The notes under the pieces were generated by a model. It had not been told where the DNA came from, ran no database searches, and was given only the letters and a program-made list of their open reading frames with translations. This document shows positions 25,686 to 35,532 of a stretch of DNA of 61,930 nt, one piece after another. The translations under genes and the position numbers were made by a program. Source of the stretch: Oscillospiraceae bacterium (GTDB lineage Bacteria > Bacillota > Clostridia > Oscillospirales > Ruminococcaceae). The stretch covers positions 1 to 61,930 of the forward strand of contig JAFTQJ010000037.1 in the NCBI GenBank assembly GCA_017462785.1, read 5' to 3'. Position 1 is the stretch's first letter. Every line of letters starts with the position of its first letter.

Positions 25686-26561
25686 TTAGGGAATGTATAC
25701 CCTTTCAATTGCTGTGATCACATCGTTCTCAGTTTTCACAATGGTATTGGAATTGATAAATCCGGCAGCACCATGATCCAGTGCGAGGAATTCCTCCGCA
25801 GTGTATGTGGTCGGGTGATCAAGATCGGAGCTGTCTGTGAGCACGAAATTTTCAGAGAGTGTATATGTGTTTTCGCCGATCTCATAGTAGGATTTCACAT
25901 CGCTCATACCTGACTCAAAGTACACCGAGCCGTCATCGGTCTTGAAGTAGCGTCCGCCGTTTTCAATGCCGCCGTTGACCACGACTGCACCGTCCTCCCT
26001 TGTTTCGACCGTGTCAACCACGACATCCTGACCGAGGCACCAGATCACATCGCCCTTTTTCAGTGCAGTGATGTCATCACCGCTGAAAAGCTCATAGCGG
26101 TAGATCATCACGGTCAGTGCGAGCGTTCCATCATCCTGCTTTACAAGATCCTCCTTGCTGAAGGAAGCGGCAAAGGATGCATTACCGAATTCCTCGGGGC
26201 CCTGATACCTGCCCATCGGTCCGTTCAGTGCAAATACCTCGTTCGATTCTGCCGCAGATGTTTCTGCTGCTGCTTCATCCGTTTCCTCCGTCGCCTTTGC
26301 AGTTTCCGTTTCGGTGGGCTTCTCTGTTGCTGCTTCTGTCGGCTTCTCTGTTGCTGCTTCTGTCAGCTTCTCCGTTTCTGCTTCTGTAGGTTTCTCGGTT
26401 TCTGCATCGGCTGGCTTCTCAGCTTCTGTCGTTTTTTCAGTTCCTGCCTGTGTTTCGATGCTGCTGCCGGCACTGTCCATGCTTTCTTCCGCTACTGAAC
26501 CGCATCCTGTGAGGAGCATGGAAAACAGTGCTGCTGCAATAATTGTATTTGTTCTTTTCAT
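25686..26561 (-). CDS. Lipoprotein with Glu/Lys/Pro/Thr-rich linker
   Basis: A 291-residue exported lipoprotein: lipobox LLTGC with Cys at residue 20, then an 80-residue low-complexity linker of TEKPTEA-type repeats, then a globular domain of about 180 residues (FALNGPMGRYQGPEEFGN onward). I do not recognise the globular domain. The linker probably spans the cell wall. It lies 51 bases after the multi-dockerin gene in the same direction, with its own AAGGAG, and is probably cotranscribed. The repeat codons are near-identical, so the length of the linker may vary between strains. Confidence 0.75.
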   Translation of the reverse strand: MKRTNTIIAAALFSMLLTGCGSVAEESMDSAGSSIETQAGTEKTTEAEKPADAETEKPTEAETEKLTEAATEKPTEAATEKPTETETAKATEETDEAAAETSAAESNEVFALNGPMGRYQGPEEFGNASFAASFSKEDLVKQDDGTLALTVMIYRYELFSGDDITALKKGDVIWCLGQDVVVDTVETREDGAVVVNGGIENGGRYFKTDDGSVYFESGMSDVKSYYEIGENTYTLSENFVLTDSSDLDHPTTYTAEEFLALDHGAAGFINSNTIVKTENDVITAIERVYIP

Positions 26562-26612
26562 AATTCTTCTCCTTTTGTATCAACGCTTGCTTGTGTTATG
26601 CTTTTCTGTGGA

Positions 26613-29600
26613 TCATCCAAGATAGTCGGACAGTGTACCCTCATAGCCGGAGCCGACAGCGGCTGCGTACTGGAGGATGATCGCTGCATCGGCAGCATCA
26701 AAAGCACCGCTTGCATTGACATCTGCATTGGCTTCCTGCTCTGCGGTCAGACCGCTTGCATTGCCGGAACCAACGGCTGCGGCGGCTGTCAGAATACAAG
26801 CTGCATCCATTGCGTCCGCAGAAGCATCACCATTCACATCGCCCAGTACTGCACTGTCCGTGCCCTGACCGAATCCGACATAGCCGGAAACGTCCGCTAC
26901 GGCATGGGTCTGACCGAAGAGGTTGCCGATCGTCGCATTGGTGATCTTCACTTCGCACTCGGCATCCGCTGCGATATTCTCATAGCTGCATACAGTGACA
27001 CTGAGCGTTTCCAGAGCTGCATACACATCACCGATGAACATTTCATTCGGATTGAACCATGCTTCCGGATTGTAAATGATCACATTCCACTTGTTGTCAG
27101 AGATCCGGTTGTGATCCATCGCTATATTCTTACCGGCTGCTGTAACCGAATGGAGAATCAGTCCGGACTCGCCTGTCACTTCTACATCAAAGCTCATCAC
27201 ATCACCGATGTGCATTACTTCGGATTCCACGGGAGCAAATGTCAGCACTGCAGAAACATCCTCCTGATCTGCTACCATATCCACAGCCATCAGGGAACCA
27301 ACCGGCATTGTATCCCATGTATCATCAGTCCAGGAATACGGCAGATAGGGAATGGTGCCGCCCACATAATTTGCCAGCATTGCAAAGTCGGACGCATTCA
27401 CTGCACCATCATAGTTCATGTCGTACTGGAAATCATACTCTGTATTCTGATCTGCAAGATAAGCAGAGAGTGTATACGCATCATGTCTGTCAATTGTGCC
27501 GTCGCAGTTCAGATCACCGAATTCTGCACTTTCCTCATCCGCTGCGGCAAAGCTGATCTCGGTCCGGGAATCGTTGATCGCTGCGGTTTCACCGTAGATG
27601 CTGCCGATATAAGCCTCGGTGATCATCAGTGTACCGGATGCTGCTGTGTCAATGCCGTCACTTCTGCCGACAATCACACACAGACGGTCGATCATCATAT
27701 CGCAGGAAGCGGCATTGTCAGTGTTGTGAACGATCACAAACAGCTCCTTGTCGGATACCGGATATACGATCGCACTGCAATCCTCGCCCTGTACATAAAC
27801 ATCATCAAGGAACAGATTGGAATCCTCCGGCACGGATGCACGGAATGCCATAATATCGCCCATTGCACCGTTTGTATCGGGGAAGAAATAGGCAGCTGCA
27901 TGGCGTACAGTTTCGTGAGCATTGCAGGTGTCAGCGTTGTAAGTGCACTGAAAATCAGCATAATTTGCTGCCCAGTCCGCATCCGCACCGTTTGACGGAA
28001 GGGTTTCCACATCACCGAAGAAATGGTTGTACAGGAGTGCATAGTCGGTCACATCCACTGCACCGTCTGCGTTCATGTCATAGGTTTCATCGTAAACCTC
28101 GCCCCGTGCAATATGGTCAATGAGCAGATCGCCGTCATTGAGCATCACCATACCATCCTGATTCAGATCACCGAACTGACGCTCGGAATCGGATGCCGCA
28201 AAGGTCACATGTGCAAAAGCATCTGCAAGCTGTACGGACTGACCGGAAATCGTGGAGATGGATGCATTGGTGATGAGCACATCACCCTCAGCGGCAGTGA
28301 AAATACCCATAGTACGGGAGAGCTGCACTTCAATGCCATTGAGAATGCCGTAGTACTCGGGGGTGTAGATATCGTTTCCGCCGCAGGGTACTTCCGGAAT
28401 ATAGATCATGACACGCATGGTATTCTCAGGGGTCATGATCGTTTCCACCTGAAGACCCAGACCATCCACAAAGATGTCATCAATGGTAAAACCAGAACCT
28501 TCGCTTACAGAAACATCAAAGGTCAGCAGGTCGCATACGGGCATGGACTCGCCGTTCAGCGGCTTGAATTCCACAAGTGCATTGATGTTGTCGGCTTCGC
28601 CCGTGCAGTCAGTGCCTGTCAGAGCATTGTCATAGTCTGCATATGCCTGCTCCCAGACCCTGTTCTCAACCTTGTAGGGCAGGTAGGGAACATTGCCGTG
28701 AACATAGTTTGCAAGCAGTGCATAGTCCGCTGCATCGACCTTGCCGTTATAATTGAAGTCGTACTGTGCAGAGAAATCCGTCATATCGGAGAAGCCGATC
28801 TCAAAGAGCATGGATTCCAGATCATCGTCCCATACATCACCGTCATTGGTGAGATCGCCGAAATAGGGCGTACCCTCATCGGCTGACGGGAAGAGGTAGG
28901 AAGCGGATGCTTCTGTGATTTCTGCGGTTTCGCCGTACAGACTGCCGATGTAGGCATCACTGATCCGGACAGTGCCGTTTGCGGCGGTGTAAATGTCCGC
29001 ACCTCGGGACACAGTCACATGGAGCTTGTCCAGTGAGATCTCCGTTTCGGCGTTATTGCCCGGATTGAATACGATCACATACATTTCTGTATTGGAAAGA
29101 GGATAAACGGAAGCAGCACAGTTCTCACCGTCCGCATAGACCTCCTCCAGACACAGACCGGTACCCTCGGGGATGGAAACACGGAATGCAGCCACATCAC
29201 CCATTGCCTGTCCATTGGTCGGGTAGAGGTAGGAGGTGGCATAGTTCCATGTGGGAAGTGCGGTGCAGAGATCCGCACCGAATGTGCACGCATAGTCCGC
29301 ATAGTTCAGCTGCCAGTTCTCATCCGCAGCACTGATGGGGAGGTAGTAGATCTCGCCCATGATATGCTGAATGAGCAGTGCATAGTCAGCTGCATCAAGC
29401 TCCTTGTCGGAGTTCATGTCATAATCGGCTCTGTAAGGGCGGTTATATGCGAGATACTCAAGGAGTACATCCCTGTCATCAAACTCCAGCTTGCCGTCAC
29501 CGTTCAGGTCGGCAAAGAGGGGGTCCGGCTCACCGGAATCATCCGGAAGTTCGGTGGGACCGTCATTTCCGGCATCATATGCGGGGAAGGTCACATTTGC

Positions 29601-30374
29601 CGTGCTGATCGGGAAGCCGCCGTCCGTTTCGCCGTAGATGCTGCCGATGCCGGCATCGCTGATTGAAACCGTACCGTTTACAGCAGCACCAGTCACATCG
29701 GTGCTGGTAACGGATACGGTAATATCCATAAGCTCAATATCCCATTCCTCCGGATCGTCGAGGTTCATCACGATCACGAACCACTCCGTATCGGAAAGGG
29801 CATAGTATGCAGCCGTGCAGCTGGAACCGCTGACAAACACACTGTCGATCTTCATTGCGGATTCCTGATCCGTTTTCACGGTAAAGCAGAAAACATCGCT
29901 CATTGCGTATTCCGCAGCCGGAACAAAACTCAGCTGTGCATAGGTATCACCGGGGAATGTTTCCGCATCCTGTGCAGAAAACTGCATTGCCTGTCCTGCA
30001 TACTGCTCCGCCCAGCCGGTATCAGCAGGCTCACAGGGAATGAATTCCACATTGCCGCAGAGATGGTTCCGCAGTACTGCATAGTCACAGGGATTGACTT
30101 GACCATCGCTGTTCAGGTCGTACTGTTCTGCATACTCCATGCCATATGCAAGATTTTTCAGGAAGATCACCGCATCGGTATCATCCACAGATTCATCACC
30201 GTTGAAGTCACCGTATATGACACCATCATCGTCCGCTTCCTCCTGTTCATCAGAAATAACCACATCGGTGTCAGTTTCTGCTGCGGACACATCGGCGAGC
30301 AGATTGCAGTTCAGTGCATTGCTGCTGACAATCGCCGCTGCAAGCAGACCGGCCAGCACCTTTTTGTAATTCAT
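26613..30374 (-). CDS. Exported protein of six dockerin-like modules and five repeated beta domains
   Basis: A 1253-residue exported protein (signal peptide MNYKKVLAGLLAAAIVSS). It is built of five units, each a dockerin-like EF-hand doublet (for example GDLNQDGMVMLNDGDLL then DMNADGAVDVTDYALLYNH) followed by a beta-rich domain of about 130 residues ending in ISDAYIGSLYGET-type motifs. It closes with a more canonical dockerin (GDVNGDASADAMDAACIL ... ADVNASGAFDAADAAIIL). The beta domain matches nothing I recognise; it has some cohesin-like character but this is not established. The start at 30374 follows AGGAGG. The internal modules may be structural calcium-binding units rather than docking modules. 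Confidence 0.8.
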   Translation of the reverse strand: MNYKKVLAGLLAAAIVSSNALNCNLLADVSAAETDTDVVISDEQEEADDDGVIYGDFNGDESVDDTDAVIFLKNLAYGMEYAEQYDLNSDGQVNPCDYAVLRNHLCGNVEFIPCEPADTGWAEQYAGQAMQFSAQDAETFPGDTYAQLSFVPAAEYAMSDVFCFTVKTDQESAMKIDSVFVSGSSCTAAYYALSDTEWFVIVMNLDDPEEWDIELMDITVSVTSTDVTGAAVNGTVSISDAGIGSIYGETDGGFPISTANVTFPAYDAGNDGPTELPDDSGEPDPLFADLNGDGKLEFDDRDVLLEYLAYNRPYRADYDMNSDKELDAADYALLIQHIMGEIYYLPISAADENWQLNYADYACTFGADLCTALPTWNYATSYLYPTNGQAMGDVAAFRVSIPEGTGLCLEEVYADGENCAASVYPLSNTEMYVIVFNPGNNAETEISLDKLHVTVSRGADIYTAANGTVRISDAYIGSLYGETAEITEASASYLFPSADEGTPYFGDLTNDGDVWDDDLESMLFEIGFSDMTDFSAQYDFNYNGKVDAADYALLANYVHGNVPYLPYKVENRVWEQAYADYDNALTGTDCTGEADNINALVEFKPLNGESMPVCDLLTFDVSVSEGSGFTIDDIFVDGLGLQVETIMTPENTMRVMIYIPEVPCGGNDIYTPEYYGILNGIEVQLSRTMGIFTAAEGDVLITNASISTISGQSVQLADAFAHVTFAASDSERQFGDLNQDGMVMLNDGDLLIDHIARGEVYDETYDMNADGAVDVTDYALLYNHFFGDVETLPSNGADADWAANYADFQCTYNADTCNAHETVRHAAAYFFPDTNGAMGDIMAFRASVPEDSNLFLDDVYVQGEDCSAIVYPVSDKELFVIVHNTDNAASCDMMIDRLCVIVGRSDGIDTAASGTLMITEAYIGSIYGETAAINDSRTEISFAAADEESAEFGDLNCDGTIDRHDAYTLSAYLADQNTEYDFQYDMNYDGAVNASDFAMLANYVGGTIPYLPYSWTDDTWDTMPVGSLMAVDMVADQEDVSAVLTFAPVESEVMHIGDVMSFDVEVTGESGLILHSVTAAGKNIAMDHNRISDNKWNVIIYNPEAWFNPNEMFIGDVYAALETLSVTVCSYENIAADAECEVKITNATIGNLFGQTHAVADVSGYVGFGQGTDSAVLGDVNGDASADAMDAACILTAAAAVGSGNASGLTAEQEANADVNASGAFDAADAAIILQYAAAVGSGYEGTLSDYLG

Positions 30375-30576
30375 AAATCGTCCTCCTATTGTCTTTTCCG
30401 GCATTCTTCGACAGTTTCCTGCCCAGAATACCAATCTGATTCTATCACATAACACAGCTCAGAACAGCGGATGCAGGAAATTATGCTTTTTTTACAGGGA
30501 ATTCTACGCTCCCAATCTCATACGCTGCCTGCGGCGTATGGGCATGCATAGGACGGATTTTTAGTCAAAAATCGGC

Positions 30577-30621
30577 AAAAAGCAATACGGCACAAGCCGC
30601 TGGGTGTTGTGCGATATTGCT
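30577..30621 (-). terminator. Terminator of the pilus operon
   Basis: AGCAATA..GCACAA and TTGTGC..TATTGCT pair, followed by TTTTT on the minus strand, 14 nt after the last sortase stop codon. The 30375-30576 stretch otherwise holds no gene. Confidence 0.8.
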
Positions 30622-30634
30622 TTCAAGTCGATTT

Positions 30635-31285
30635 TTATTGTACAGCCTCAACAGCACGAACGGTCACACGGCTTCTGCCGCTGAGCGTACAGGTGAAAAG
30701 GGTCAGATCCCATTCCTCCGCACCGTCATGCATCGCCTGCACATCACTGCCGCCGATCATTTCGGTCTGGATGACTTCGTAGGAATGCGTATTTCCTGTG
30801 CCATCGGTGAAAAGAATGGTATCGCCGGTGTTCAGCGACTGGATATTCCCGAAATGTGAACTGAAATTATGAGCCGCAATCACAAGATTTCCGGCAGCTG
30901 CGGAGCCGGCATAACGGCATGGAGCAAGGCGGAGATTGGCATAGCTCCACTCCTGCATGACCGGAAGCTCCGTATTCAGGGCAGGGATCGTCAGTACACC
31001 GGCATAGAGGGAACCGTTCAGCTCAATGGGCGGATCGGTCGGCTCCTGTGTTTCCGTGGTTTCCTCCTCGTACTGGGCATACAGATCCTCTGTGGGCGTG
31101 ATGCTCTCTGCGAGCGTTTCGGTCGGTACATATTCGGGGATCTCCCCTTTCAGCTCACGCAGAATTTCCACGGAGGCTGCACCGCTTTGCTGGTCAGTGT
31201 GCAGATTGTACAAAACAAGGAACAATGCCGCAGCAAGCAGCATTGTTCCCAGTACGATCATGCACTTTGCATGGATTCGTTTCAT
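30635..31285 (-). CDS. Sortase, second enzyme of the pilus locus
   Basis: A 216-residue membrane-anchored sortase: N-terminal TM helix (VLGTMLLAAALFLVLY), an acidic Thr-rich spacer to about residue 90, then the catalytic domain with His in IAAHNFSSHFG, Cys in LTLFTCTLSGRSRV and the following Arg. It has no class C lid or C-terminal TM, so it is probably a class B-, D- or E-like housekeeping or pilus-anchoring sortase. It starts 4 bases after the LPQTG protein gene, using a ribosome binding site inside that gene's last codons (AAGGAG). Confidence 0.85.
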   Translation of the reverse strand: MKRIHAKCMIVLGTMLLAAALFLVLYNLHTDQQSGAASVEILRELKGEIPEYVPTETLAESITPTEDLYAQYEEETTETQEPTDPPIELNGSLYAGVLTIPALNTELPVMQEWSYANLRLAPCRYAGSAAAGNLVIAAHNFSSHFGNIQSLNTGDTILFTDGTGNTHSYEVIQTEMIGGSDVQAMHDGAEEWDLTLFTCTLSGRSRVTVRAVEAVQ

Positions 31286-31289
31286 CTTG

Positions 31290-32480
31290 TTACTCCTTTG
31301 AATGAAGCTTCAGACCCGCTGTAATGGAGAACAGTCCCGCAACCGCAAGAAGCGGAACCGGCCACCAGAGCTGTCCGGTCTGCGGCAGCTTCTCAGGCTT
31401 GCTTGTTGTGGCGGCAGTGGTAACTGTGGTAACTGTCGTTGCAGAGGATCCGGTTGTGGAACCTGTGGAGGAAACTGCTGTGATGGTGGTGGAAGTTGTA
31501 TTGGTAGTTTCTGTGACGGTCGTCTGCGAAGCGGATGCTGTTGTATCCTGTGTTGCACTGGTGGAAGCACTCGTTGCTGACGTATCAGTCACGGGGGTGG
31601 TATTGGTATGTGTTGTTTCAGTTGTTTCAACGATGGAGGTGTGCAGACTCTCCTCCTCCCAGAAGTAGAAATCCTCGTGGTAGGTGTTCTCAATGACAAA
31701 CTGTACGCCGTTGGATTTGTAGACTACCGCATAATCCACGGGAATATCATCCATATCCTCTTCCACCTTCCATTTATGGAAAGTGTGTGAAGTCCAGCTG
31801 TATGTCCAGTCATTGGATTCATCCAGCACAACGGATTCATACAGAACGCCGTCACGATAGATATTTGCAGTAATGGAAACAGACCGCATTTCGGGCATAT
31901 CCTCATCATTCTTCCAGAACTTTCTCACAGTATATTCCACCGGAAGCTCCGGCATGTTCATCGCTGCTCCCTTGGGATAGGCGATCAGGTCAAGATCATG
32001 GGTATCGGGAGCCGGTACCTCGATCAGGAAAGGAGAAAAGCCGTAGGTGTTGGTTCCAACGCTCACATGATCACCGATCAGCAGGTACAGACCATTGGTG
32101 AGGGAGCTGAATTTCAGTCTGCCGCCGGCATCTGCCTGTTCCTCTGCATCCGGCTCGATTTTGCCGATCTCGATGTAGGTGTCGAGCGTTTCCGCTGCAT
32201 CACGCAGTACTGATTCTGTCGGATTTCCAAGGTATACAGGATAACGTCGGAACACACCCTTCAATTCCAGCTCATTTTCATCGGTTCGTTCACCGACACG
32301 GTACAGCTTCCAGTTGACCCCCTCAAGGATCAGACCTTCCTCTGTCTGGCAGATCATGGTGATGGAGCCAAGCTCTTCCGCAGCCACCGTATAGAACTGA
32401 AATGCACCTGCGAGTATCCATAACAGTATTCCGAATGCACAGAGCAGAAGCTGGAGCCGCTGTCTGAGTTTTGTACGCAT
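31290..32480 (-). CDS. LPQTG-anchored minor pilin
   Basis: A 396-residue surface protein. It has a signal peptide/TM (LLLCAFGILLWILAGAFQF), SpaA/Cna-B-like domains in residues 35-260 (ITMICQTEEGLILEGVNWKLY; EYTVRKFWKNDEDMPEMR), a Thr/Ser-rich linker of about 90 residues, and a C-terminal sorting signal LPQTG plus hydrophobic helix and HSKE tail. Such proteins usually form the base or tip of sortase pili. The start at 32480 is just after the sortase C stop codon, with AAAGGAAG upstream; an ATG at 32489 would leave too short a spacer. Confidence 0.85.
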   Translation of the reverse strand: MRTKLRQRLQLLLCAFGILLWILAGAFQFYTVAAEELGSITMICQTEEGLILEGVNWKLYRVGERTDENELELKGVFRRYPVYLGNPTESVLRDAAETLDTYIEIGKIEPDAEEQADAGGRLKFSSLTNGLYLLIGDHVSVGTNTYGFSPFLIEVPAPDTHDLDLIAYPKGAAMNMPELPVEYTVRKFWKNDEDMPEMRSVSITANIYRDGVLYESVVLDESNDWTYSWTSHTFHKWKVEEDMDDIPVDYAVVYKSNGVQFVIENTYHEDFYFWEEESLHTSIVETTETTHTNTTPVTDTSATSASTSATQDTTASASQTTVTETTNTTSTTITAVSSTGSTTGSSATTVTTVTTAATTSKPEKLPQTGQLWWPVPLLAVAGLFSITAGLKLHSKE

Positions 32481-32481
32481 A

Positions 32482-33357
32482 TCAATCATCTTCCTTTCTC
32501 ACAGGTAAATTATAGATGGGGTTCCAATGGGGCAGCCGGCGTTTGCGGCGGCCGGTAATGCTCCAGAAGCCGATCAGCATGAGCACCAGCGGTGCGGCGA
32601 TGATCGGAACGACGATGAGAGAATCCATCTGTACAGCATCCGCTGAAACACGGACGGTTCGTTCTACGACTGTATCAATGCGGCGTGACCGCAGGAGCAG
32701 CCGATGGGTATTGATGCCATAGGGGGTGCAGGTCATCAGCGTCACATAGTCCTTGTCCGGAATGACCGCAAGCTTCTCGATCTCATGGGGCAGGACGATG
32801 AGGATCTCCTCGACCTCATAGGTGAGCACCTCATCAAGCACGGTGATGGTGAAGGAATCACCGACCACGAGCTGGTCGAGGTCTGTAAAAAGTCTTGCAG
32901 AGGGCAGTCCTCTGTGGGCGGAGAGTACGCAGTGAGTGCTTGCACCGCCGACGGGGAGGGATGTTCCCTCAAGATGACCGACCGCAACGTTCAGCTCAGC
33001 CTCGCCGGTGCCGTGGTAGATAGGAAGCTCAATACTGATCTGGGGAATGCTGATATAACCCATGATACCGGAACCGGAGATGTCGAGTGCATCCCGATAG
33101 CCGCCGATGTTGTCATAATGAACGAGGGGGGAATCGACGGTAAGCAGGCGGCGGTTATAAGCATGTGCCAGCTCAAGAATATCGCTGTAATCGGTGTCGT
33201 TGATTTGTGTGATCGCCTCGCTGTAGGAAGCGATGGCACGGCTCTGGGTTTTGGAATTCCACCAGTTACTGATGGACGGATAGAGCATCACGGAGAGACC
33301 CACCAGAAATAAACATGTTAAAATGATTGTAGAGATAAGACCTTGTTTTTTCCTCAT
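32482..33357 (-). CDS. srtC: Class C sortase (pilin polymerase)
   Basis: A 291-residue enzyme that should link pilin subunits through isopeptide bonds. It has an N-terminal TM, a lid-like segment (LTVDSPLVHYDN), the catalytic His in HCVLSAHRGLPSARLF, Cys in VTLMTCTPYGINTHRLLL with the following Arg, and a C-terminal TM (VPIIAAPLVLMLIGFW) typical of class C. It lies between the major and minor pilin genes. GGGAGGG precedes the ATG. Confidence 0.92.
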   Translation of the reverse strand: MRKKQGLISTIILTCLFLVGLSVMLYPSISNWWNSKTQSRAIASYSEAITQINDTDYSDILELAHAYNRRLLTVDSPLVHYDNIGGYRDALDISGSGIMGYISIPQISIELPIYHGTGEAELNVAVGHLEGTSLPVGGASTHCVLSAHRGLPSARLFTDLDQLVVGDSFTITVLDEVLTYEVEEILIVLPHEIEKLAVIPDKDYVTLMTCTPYGINTHRLLLRSRRIDTVVERTVRVSADAVQMDSLIVVPIIAAPLVLMLIGFWSITGRRKRRLPHWNPIYNLPVRKEDD

Positions 33358-33373
33358 GGAGCCCTCCCTAATG

Positions 33374-33403
33374 TCCGGCGGCAGCGGACACGCCGCCGCC
33401 GGA
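33374..33403 (-). other. GC-rich stem-loop between pilin and sortase C genes
   Basis: TCCGGCGGC and GCCGCCGGA form a very stable stem without a T run. It may protect the 3' end of the pilin message or act as partial attenuator. Confidence 0.6.
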
Positions 33404-33465
33404 TTCAGGTTATCTTAGTTTAGTTGACTGTAAATTGTGTGTTGAGTTGTGTGTTGTGAGGGGAA

Positions 33466-35442
33466 TTAATCCTCGTTCTTCATACGCTTCTTAGCGATCA
33501 GACCCACGCCGGCACCTGCTGCCAGTGTACCGCCGATGACATAGAACAGAGTTGTACCGATGCCGCCGGTGGAGGGGAGGCTGGAGCCCTTGCTGTTCTC
33601 AATCTTAATTGTTCCAAGATCTGTCGCATCCTCTGTTACACCCTGAGTATCTGGATTGTCTACATTATCAGTTACAACAACAGGATTATCTTCGCCCTGC
33701 TGAATGGTAATTTCATCAAGTGCAGTATAAGCTCCTTGCTGATTTTTGTTGCCAGTTGCCTGATAAGTCCATGTCTGCTGATAGATTGCAGCTTCGTCAA
33801 AGGTAGAACCGATCGTTACAGCTACATCCTTATCCAACGGATTATACGTTGCAGGGGCTGCAAGTTCCTCTACAAAGTACTGCTTATCCTTATCCAGACC
33901 CTTGATTACAATATTACCTTCCTCAGCGGATTGCCAAACACCATATGCGTTACCAACATCTGTTTCATCAGTAGGAGGTGCCGTTAAGTTACCAGCATAA
34001 ATATTGTCCTCATCTGTCTTGATATACACCTTGTCATTGCCATTCTTGTAGTAAACTGCAAACTTCGCACCCGCAAGCTTAGTTTCCGAACCAGCAATCA
34101 CCTTATTGATATCAAAACCGTAGGTAAATACAACTACGCCATCTTCCTTTGTTTTGCTTTGTTCACTGGTTTCAGTTGTATCCTCTGTATCAAAATTCTG
34201 ATCATCACCAGTATTTTCACCTTCATCCTTTGTGCCGTTATGGTTATCATCATCGCCCCAAGGCTTGTACTCTTCATTCGGATTCTTGGAATACTCAAGA
34301 TACACGGCGTTAACCTGACCCTCATAACCAACATTCGCAGTCTTATTAAGTACTGCATTATATTCAACAACTACAATACTGTCCTTATCAACAGCAATAA
34401 GATTGCCACTTTTATCTCTGAGATGTCTTACATCCTTGAATTCCAGCGTGAAACCAGTTGAAGCATCATAATTGTAAGTATAGTTCAGAAGATCGCTATT
34501 CACTCCGCCCTTTGCAGGAACAACATAGCCATCAGCATCGGCTGAACCTGTCTTAGAAACGATTTTTACAGTCAAATCAGTAGGTTCATTGAACTGTGTA
34601 CCCAGAGTATCCGTAAACTTGTAGTAATAATAATCGTAATCAGTCAGAGTGGAAGGCATAGAACCATAAAGTCTGAACGGAACAGCATCACCGATATCGT
34701 AGTCAGCTACATCATTATAGCCATCGCCGACCTTATATGCATCGCTTACACCTACAAAAGCTGCTTCTTCAACAGTGTCACCATCTCCAGCTACAGCCTT
34801 TGTCAATGTTTCTTCCTGAACCTTTTTGATTACATTAGGATAGGATGCCTTTTCAGTGATATCAACATTATCAACAACCTTAAGAATATATCTGGTCTTT
34901 GCAATTGCGGCAGAATTTGCTGCATCCTGAATCAGATAATAACCTGCCTGTGTAGTTACAATCTTATCGTCGGTTTTATCTGCATCAGCTAGCGGTGTGC
35001 CCAAATAATTTCCAACCACATCAGCAAATGCCTTTGCGATTTCCTGTTCACCAGTAGTGCCCGCAGTTGCAACAGAGAGTACCTTTGCAATGTCAGCTGC
35101 ACTAGTTACACCAGCAGCATCAAACGGCTTCGCTGAAGTCTTGGTTTCATCTGCCTCATCATACTTCACAGCAGTAGCAAGTTCAATAGCCTTCACTGCA
35201 TCAACCAGCCCTGTTGTATCGACACCGGAACCCCATTCAATTCCACTCAGAACGCCATCTGCAAGTGCACCCGTAAAAATCTGGTATGCTTCGTAGGTGT
35301 GCACATTAGCAGTATCTGTATCCTTAATTGTAATGGTATAATCCACCGCACTTGCTGAAAGCATAGCTGTCATCGGCATTGCCATACAAGCTGTCATAGC
35401 AGCCGCTGCTGCGATCGCTGCAAATCTTCTCATTTTTTTCAT
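33466..35442 (-). CDS. Major pilin subunit, isopeptide-forming, LPSTG-anchored
   Basis: A 658-residue shaft pilin of the SpaA/FimA type. It has a signal peptide with ASA cleavage region, an N-terminal domain of about 190 residues, and a candidate pilin lysine in the YPNVIKK segment near residue 200. A middle domain follows, then Cna-B-like domains with the E-box-like YFVEELAAPATYNPL. The C-terminus is LPSTGGIGTTLFYVIGG, a TM helix and KKRMKNED. It is the likely polymerised subunit, made by the srtC product downstream. AAGGAG precedes the ATG. The gene is more AT-rich than its flanks, and long runs of Asp/Glu/Thr are evident near residues 360-420. Confidence 0.9.
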   Translation of the reverse strand: MKKMRRFAAIAAAAAMTACMAMPMTAMLSASAVDYTITIKDTDTANVHTYEAYQIFTGALADGVLSGIEWGSGVDTTGLVDAVKAIELATAVKYDEADETKTSAKPFDAAGVTSAADIAKVLSVATAGTTGEQEIAKAFADVVGNYLGTPLADADKTDDKIVTTQAGYYLIQDAANSAAIAKTRYILKVVDNVDITEKASYPNVIKKVQEETLTKAVAGDGDTVEEAAFVGVSDAYKVGDGYNDVADYDIGDAVPFRLYGSMPSTLTDYDYYYYKFTDTLGTQFNEPTDLTVKIVSKTGSADADGYVVPAKGGVNSDLLNYTYNYDASTGFTLEFKDVRHLRDKSGNLIAVDKDSIVVVEYNAVLNKTANVGYEGQVNAVYLEYSKNPNEEYKPWGDDDNHNGTKDEGENTGDDQNFDTEDTTETSEQSKTKEDGVVVFTYGFDINKVIAGSETKLAGAKFAVYYKNGNDKVYIKTDEDNIYAGNLTAPPTDETDVGNAYGVWQSAEEGNIVIKGLDKDKQYFVEELAAPATYNPLDKDVAVTIGSTFDEAAIYQQTWTYQATGNKNQQGAYTALDEITIQQGEDNPVVVTDNVDNPDTQGVTEDATDLGTIKIENSKGSSLPSTGGIGTTLFYVIGGTLAAGAGVGLIAKKRMKNED

Positions 35443-35473
35443 AACGATTCTCCTTTTGTTTAGATGTAGGAGT

Positions 35474-35492
35474 GGAGCGGGGGTGCCGCTCC
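35474..35492 (-). other. Stem-loop between adhesin and pilin genes
   Basis: GGAGCGG and CCGCTCC pair in the 90-base gap. There is no T run. Confidence 0.5.
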
Positions 35493-35532
35493 GGCTCCAT
35501 TGGGTTTGTGTTTTTGTGGTTTCGTTTATGCT

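Noticed and set aside
31400-31640. Tandem DNA repeat in the minor pilin gene and a similar one at 49312-49524
   Set aside because: Both are explained by Thr/Ser-rich coding linkers and are not separate repeat elements.
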